Assembly (NCBI GenBank): GCA_003601535.1
Contig: PIXW01000105.1
Location: forward strand, 1-18,489
Direction of reading: 5' to 3'
DNA length: 18,489 nucleotides
Origin: ANME-2 cluster archaeon
GTDB lineage: Archaea; Halobacteriota; Methanosarcinia; Methanosarcinales; Methanogasteraceae
Shown here: positions 16,313 through 18,489 of the stretch, one piece after another
How positions within the stretch are numbered: position 1 is the first letter of the stretch
How the letters are laid out: every line of letters starts with the position of its first letter
Made by a program: the position numbers and the translations under genes
Notes under the pieces: model-generated
What the model was told of the DNA's origin: nothing
The model's database searches: none
What the model saw: the letters and a program-made list of their open reading frames with translations, nothing else

Positions 16313-16384
16313 CGTCCCGACCGGGACTCGAACCCGGGTCTAAGGCTCCGCAGGCCCTAAGGATATCCGCTACCACATCGGGAC
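16313..16384 (-). tRNA. tRNA-Arg (anticodon GCG)
   Basis: 72 nt on the minus strand. The acceptor GTCCCGA/TCGGGAC is perfect, with discriminator G. The anticodon arm AGGGC-CTGCGGA-GCCTT gives GCG, reading Arg CGC (and CGU after modification). The T-arm is CCGGG-TTCGAGT-CCCGG. The D-arm stem is weak, with only two clear G-C pairs (positions 11-24 and 12-23), but the D-loop GG is present. CCA is not encoded and there is no intron. It lies 20 bp upstream of rps8e. Confidence 0.95.
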
Positions 16385-16411
16385 ACGCAATCATCCAATG
16401 TTGCATTCCGG

Positions 16412-16420
16412 ATTATTAAA
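16412..16420 (-). promoter_or_regulatory. TATA box of tRNA-Arg/rps8e
   Basis: Minus-strand TTTAATAAT, preceded by CC, is centred about 32 bp upstream of the tRNA-Arg 5' end. This is the standard distance for an archaeal tRNA promoter. It would place initiation a few bases before the tRNA and probably drives rps8e as well. Confidence 0.55.
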
Positions 16421-16448
16421 GGTTACCTGATTGCAGGGTGTTCCCGTC

Positions 16449-16457
16449 GATTTATAA
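16449..16457 (+). promoter_or_regulatory. TATA box of nadA, leaderless spacing
   Basis: GATTTATAA is centred about 27 bp before the nadA ATG (16481). With standard archaeal spacing, transcription would begin at or within a base or two of the ATG. The lack of a Shine-Dalgarno sequence before nadA agrees with a leaderless mRNA. The box is divergent from the tRNA-Arg promoter about 35 bp away. Confidence 0.6.
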
Positions 16458-16480
16458 CGAATGTACACCAAAAAGCCAGC

Positions 16481-17383
16481 ATGATCGAAAGAATCATGAG
16501 GTTGAAACAGGAGAGGGATGCGGTCATCCTTGCCCACAATTATCAGCGTCCTGAGATTCAGGATATTGCGGATTTCGTTGGTGATTCGCTTGCACTCGCT
16601 ATACAGGCATCAGAGACCGATGCTGATGTGATCCTCTTCTGCGGTGTTGATTTCATGGCAGAATCTGCAGCCATTCTGAACCCTGATAAGATGGTATTGA
16701 TACCGGATACCGATGCCAGATGCCCGATGGCTGCGATGATCACAGAGCAGAAGCTAATTGAGATGAAACGAACGTATCCGGATGCTCTGGTGGTCTGTTA
16801 TGTGAACACGAGCGCATCAGTGAAAGCAGAGAGCGATATCTGCTGCACCTCAGCAAATGCGGTCGAGGTTGTGAACTCGCTTGACTGTGAGGAGGTCATC
16901 TTTGTGCCTGATAAGAATCTTGCGCTCTATGCTGCCAGGTTCACAGATAAGAAGGTCATGCCGTGGGATGGGTACTGCCCGACACATCATCAGATCCTTG
17001 CATCCGATATCACTGATGCGAAGAAGAGACACCCGGACGCAGAGGTGCTTGTGCACCCTGAATGTAGACCGGAAACAATCGATCTCGCAGATGGAGTGTA
17101 CGGAACCGAGGGGATGATCAGGCATGTCAGAGCTTCGCGCTCGGATGAGTTCATCATCGGAACCGAATCAGGAATGCTGCACCGATTGGAGAGGGAATTT
17201 CCAGAGAAACGATTCTATGCAGTCTCTGATTACACGATCTGCCCTCCTATGAAGATGGTCACGCTTCTCGAAGTGGTTCGTTCGCTTGAGAATCTTGAAC
17301 ATGTCGTTACCATACCTGAGGATGTGCAGAAAAAAGCAAAAGATGCGCTCGACCGGATGCTTGAAGTGAAGAGGGAAAGTTGA
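16481..17383 (+). CDS. nadA: Quinolinate synthase NadA
   Basis: This 300-residue [4Fe-4S] enzyme condenses iminoaspartate with dihydroxyacetone phosphate to quinolinate, the committed precursor of NAD. Family signatures are [21 protein letters not shown] (16-36), [14 protein letters not shown] (53-66), [21 protein letters not shown] (107-127) and [20 protein letters not shown] (191-210). The predicted cluster ligands are C81 in ARCPMAAM, C166 in WDGYCPTHH and C254 in ICPPMKM; their spacing resembles characterised short archaeal NadA. The length is the short archaeal form (about 300). Its iminoaspartate source (NadB or aspartate dehydrogenase) and NadC are not in the window. The stop TGA is followed at once by the TTG of the prenyltransferase gene. 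Confidence 0.97.
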   Translation: MIERIMRLKQERDAVILAHNYQRPEIQDIADFVGDSLALAIQASETDADVILFCGVDFMAESAAILNPDKMVLIPDTDARCPMAAMITEQKLIEMKRTYPDALVVCYVNTSASVKAESDICCTSANAVEVVNSLDCEEVIFVPDKNLALYAARFTDKKVMPWDGYCPTHHQILASDITDAKKRHPDAEVLVHPECRPETIDLADGVYGTEGMIRHVRASRSDEFIIGTESGMLHRLEREFPEKRFYAVSDYTICPPMKMVTLLEVVRSLENLEHVVTIPEDVQKKAKDALDRMLEVKRES

Positions 17384-18223
17384 TTGATCAGGCTTTTCAG
17401 GATAGGTAACTGCGCGATGGCTGGCTTTGCCGCGGCGATCGGCGCGGGAATCGTTTGTGGCATGACCCAGATACCGGTTCCAGGGGTGATACTCGTATTC
17501 TCCTCTGTTTTCCTGATCACAGGCGCAGGAAACGCGATCAATGATTTTTTTGATGCGGATATCGATGCGATCAATAAACCGGCGCGTCCGATACCCTCAG
17601 GGCGGGTGAGCAGGAATACTGCGCTGTATCTTTCGTTTCTGCTCTTCGGAATCGGGATCGCATTATCCTGCTTTATCAATACCATCTGTTTTGTTATCGC
17701 TCTCGTAAACTCGATACTGCTCATAATCTATGCCCGTAATCTGAAACAAACCGCGCTCGCTGGAAATATCTGCATCGGATATCTGACAGGCTCCACGTTC
17801 CTCTTCGGAGGTGCGCTCTTTGAGACTGCGGGTCTCTATCGAACATCCGGATTGTTTGCGCTTGCGATGCTTGCAACGATCGCACGGGAGATCGCAAAGG
17901 ATATCGAGGACATCGAGGGCGACCTTGCCATGGGTGCTGTCACGCTTCCGATCCGCGTCGGGCAGAAGCGCGCCGGAAATATTGCATCGTTCGCTGGTAT
18001 AATTGCAGTGATATTGAGCCCGATGCCGTATTTCACCGGGTTCTCGGTCTGGTATCTCGTTGTGATACTGTTCGCCGATCTCTGTTTCCTGATTGCGATA
18101 CTGCAACTGATAAAGGGCGATGCTGCTCACTCGTCGCGATCATTTAAGCGGGCAATGGCTGTGGCTTTGCTTGCGTTTGTGGTCGGGACAATGAGCGGCA
18201 CACCGATGGCACTTTTAGGATAA
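17384..18223 (+). CDS. Digeranylgeranylglyceryl phosphate synthase (UbiA family)
   Basis: 279-residue integral membrane prenyltransferase. It fits geranylgeranylglycerol-phosphate geranylgeranyltransferase, which adds the second C20 chain in archaeal ether-lipid synthesis. The Mg-diphosphate motif NDFFDADID (53-61) followed by NKPARPIPSGR, and the second aspartate motif KDIEDIEGD (about 170-178), are complete. Around eight hydrophobic helices cover the rest. N-terminal RLFRIGNCAMAGFAAAIG matches the family start, so the TTG at 17384 is favoured; the next ATG (17417) would remove it. TTG directly follows the nadA stop, with GAGG about 9 nt upstream, so the two genes are translationally coupled. 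Other UbiA enzymes (quinone or heme prenylation) are possible, but length, motifs and host favour the lipid role. Confidence 0.92.
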   Translation: MIRLFRIGNCAMAGFAAAIGAGIVCGMTQIPVPGVILVFSSVFLITGAGNAINDFFDADIDAINKPARPIPSGRVSRNTALYLSFLLFGIGIALSCFINTICFVIALVNSILLIIYARNLKQTALAGNICIGYLTGSTFLFGGALFETAGLYRTSGLFALAMLATIAREIAKDIEDIEGDLAMGAVTLPIRVGQKRAGNIASFAGIIAVILSPMPYFTGFSVWYLVVILFADLCFLIAILQLIKGDAAHSSRSFKRAMAVALLAFVVGTMSGTPMALLG

Positions 18224-18310
18224 TCTTATTAACTTAAAATCATATAAATATAAACTTTCATCAAGCCGCTGCCATCATCAAATCTCTGCGAATAGATATG
18301 AGGATGCTCT

Positions 18311-18484
18311 TTAATCTTCTGGTATAGCGGGCTTTGGGACAATATTACCTGACCGACCGCCCAACCACCTCACAACCACATTCTGCAATCTCACCCCGCG
18401 ATACTGCAGAATGTTTTGAAACATCCTATGTTGAGCATTGCCTTCGCTCTTTGGCACTGCAAAAGCAGTGGTTAAGTCGTTCAT
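18311..18484 (-). CDS. Hypothetical short ORF, possibly the end of a gene beyond the window
   Basis: 57 codons from an ATG at 18484 to TAA at 18311, reading MNDLTTAFAVPKSEG at the start and ending in GGRSGNIVPKPAIPED. I do not recognise it. The frame remains open for the few bases up to the window edge, so it may be the C-terminal end of a longer gene. No ribosome binding site can be judged because the edge is 5 bases away. An opposite-strand frame (18334-18489, plus) is equally open, so at most one of the two is likely to be real. Confidence 0.15.
   Translation of the reverse strand: MNDLTTAFAVPKSEGNAQHRMFQNILQYRGVRLQNVVVRWLGGRSGNIVPKPAIPED
18379..18413. repeat. Perfect 9-bp inverted repeat
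   Basis: CATTCTGCA (18379-18387) and TGCAGAATG (18405-18413) form a perfect stem with a 17-nt GC-rich loop. The repeat is followed directly by a second palindrome, ATGTTT-TG-AAACAT (18411-18424). No T-run follows, so this is not a classical intrinsic terminator. Confidence 0.6.
18455..18470. repeat. Perfect 6-bp hairpin with AAAA loop
   Basis: CACTGC-AAAA-GCAGTG. It is the third inverted repeat within about 95 bp. The role is unknown; a transposable-element end or a structured RNA are possible. Confidence 0.5.
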
Positions 18485-18489
18485 TGGAT

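Larger units (their letters stand above)
18224..18489. other. Gene-poor right end with AT-rich promoter-like stretch and hairpins
   Basis: This is the interval after the lipid synthase gene to the window end. It opens with AT-rich sequence including CATATAAATATAAAC (18241-18255), which could be a plus-strand TATA region. No confident gene follows. Two short mutually antisense frames are open here: a minus ORF at 18311-18484 and a plus frame from a TTG at 18334 that runs off the edge with 52 codons. Several perfect inverted repeats are present. No tRNA, transposase or known RNA is recognised. Confidence 0.4.

Noticed and set aside
16304..16313. CTTTATAA as the TATA box of rps8e
   Set aside because: It is only about 12-20 bp before the ATG, so initiation would fall inside the gene; the ribosome binding site also implies a longer leader.

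Overview
The window comes from an archaeon, probably a euryarchaeon of the methanogen/ANME kind; I cannot name the genus. The evidence is an RNA polymerase B subunit split into B'' and B' genes, RpoH and ribosomal protein S8e, an archaeal lipid prenyltransferase, an archaeal-type riboflavin reductase, TATA-like boxes upstream of genes, tRNA genes without encoded CCA, and exported proteins of the DUF3344 type, one ending in a PGF-CTERM-like archaeosortase signal. Sixteen protein genes carry most of the sequence. There is no CRISPR array, rRNA or recognisable insertion sequence.

Layout. (1) 1-1875 (+): the 3' part of purL (purine synthesis), cut by the window edge. (2) 1896-4009 (-): a compact three-gene unit, arfC (riboflavin/F420 precursor reductase), an archaeal HAD phosphatase of the phosphoglycolate phosphatase type, and an Mrp/ApbC Fe-S carrier ATPase. 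A nested inverted repeat lies upstream of arfC. (3) 4222-10805: an apparent import system of the energy-coupling-factor (ECF) type. On the minus strand are ecfT, a membrane-anchored DUF3344 protein and a YkoE-like S-component carrying its own exported N-terminal domain; all three overlap by ATGA. A second, two-repeat DUF3344 protein follows behind its own TATA box. The double ATPase (EcfA-EcfA') is transcribed divergently from a 73-bp promoter region. (4) 10816-15726 (-): rpoH, rpoB2, rpoB1, then purB where rpoA1 would normally follow. (5) 15756-16384 (-): tRNA-Lys(UUU), rps8e and tRNA-Arg(GCG). (6) 16481-18223 (+): nadA (quinolinate synthase) and a UbiA-family digeranylgeranylglyceryl phosphate synthase, with no base between stop and start. 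(7) 18224-18489: no confident gene, several perfect inverted repeats, and two mutually antisense short ORFs.

The most interesting part is region 3. ECF importers normally use a membrane S-component and no extracellular binding protein. Here two surface DUF3344 proteins and an S-component with an exported beta-rich domain are in one locus with EcfT and the ATPases. This suggests an importer with a dedicated cell-surface capture layer. The substrate is unknown; the YkoE/YkoD-like features hint at, but do not show, a thiamin-precursor-type ligand. Secondary points are an apparent ATA start codon in rpoH behind a perfect Shine-Dalgarno site, and the broken rpo operon order.
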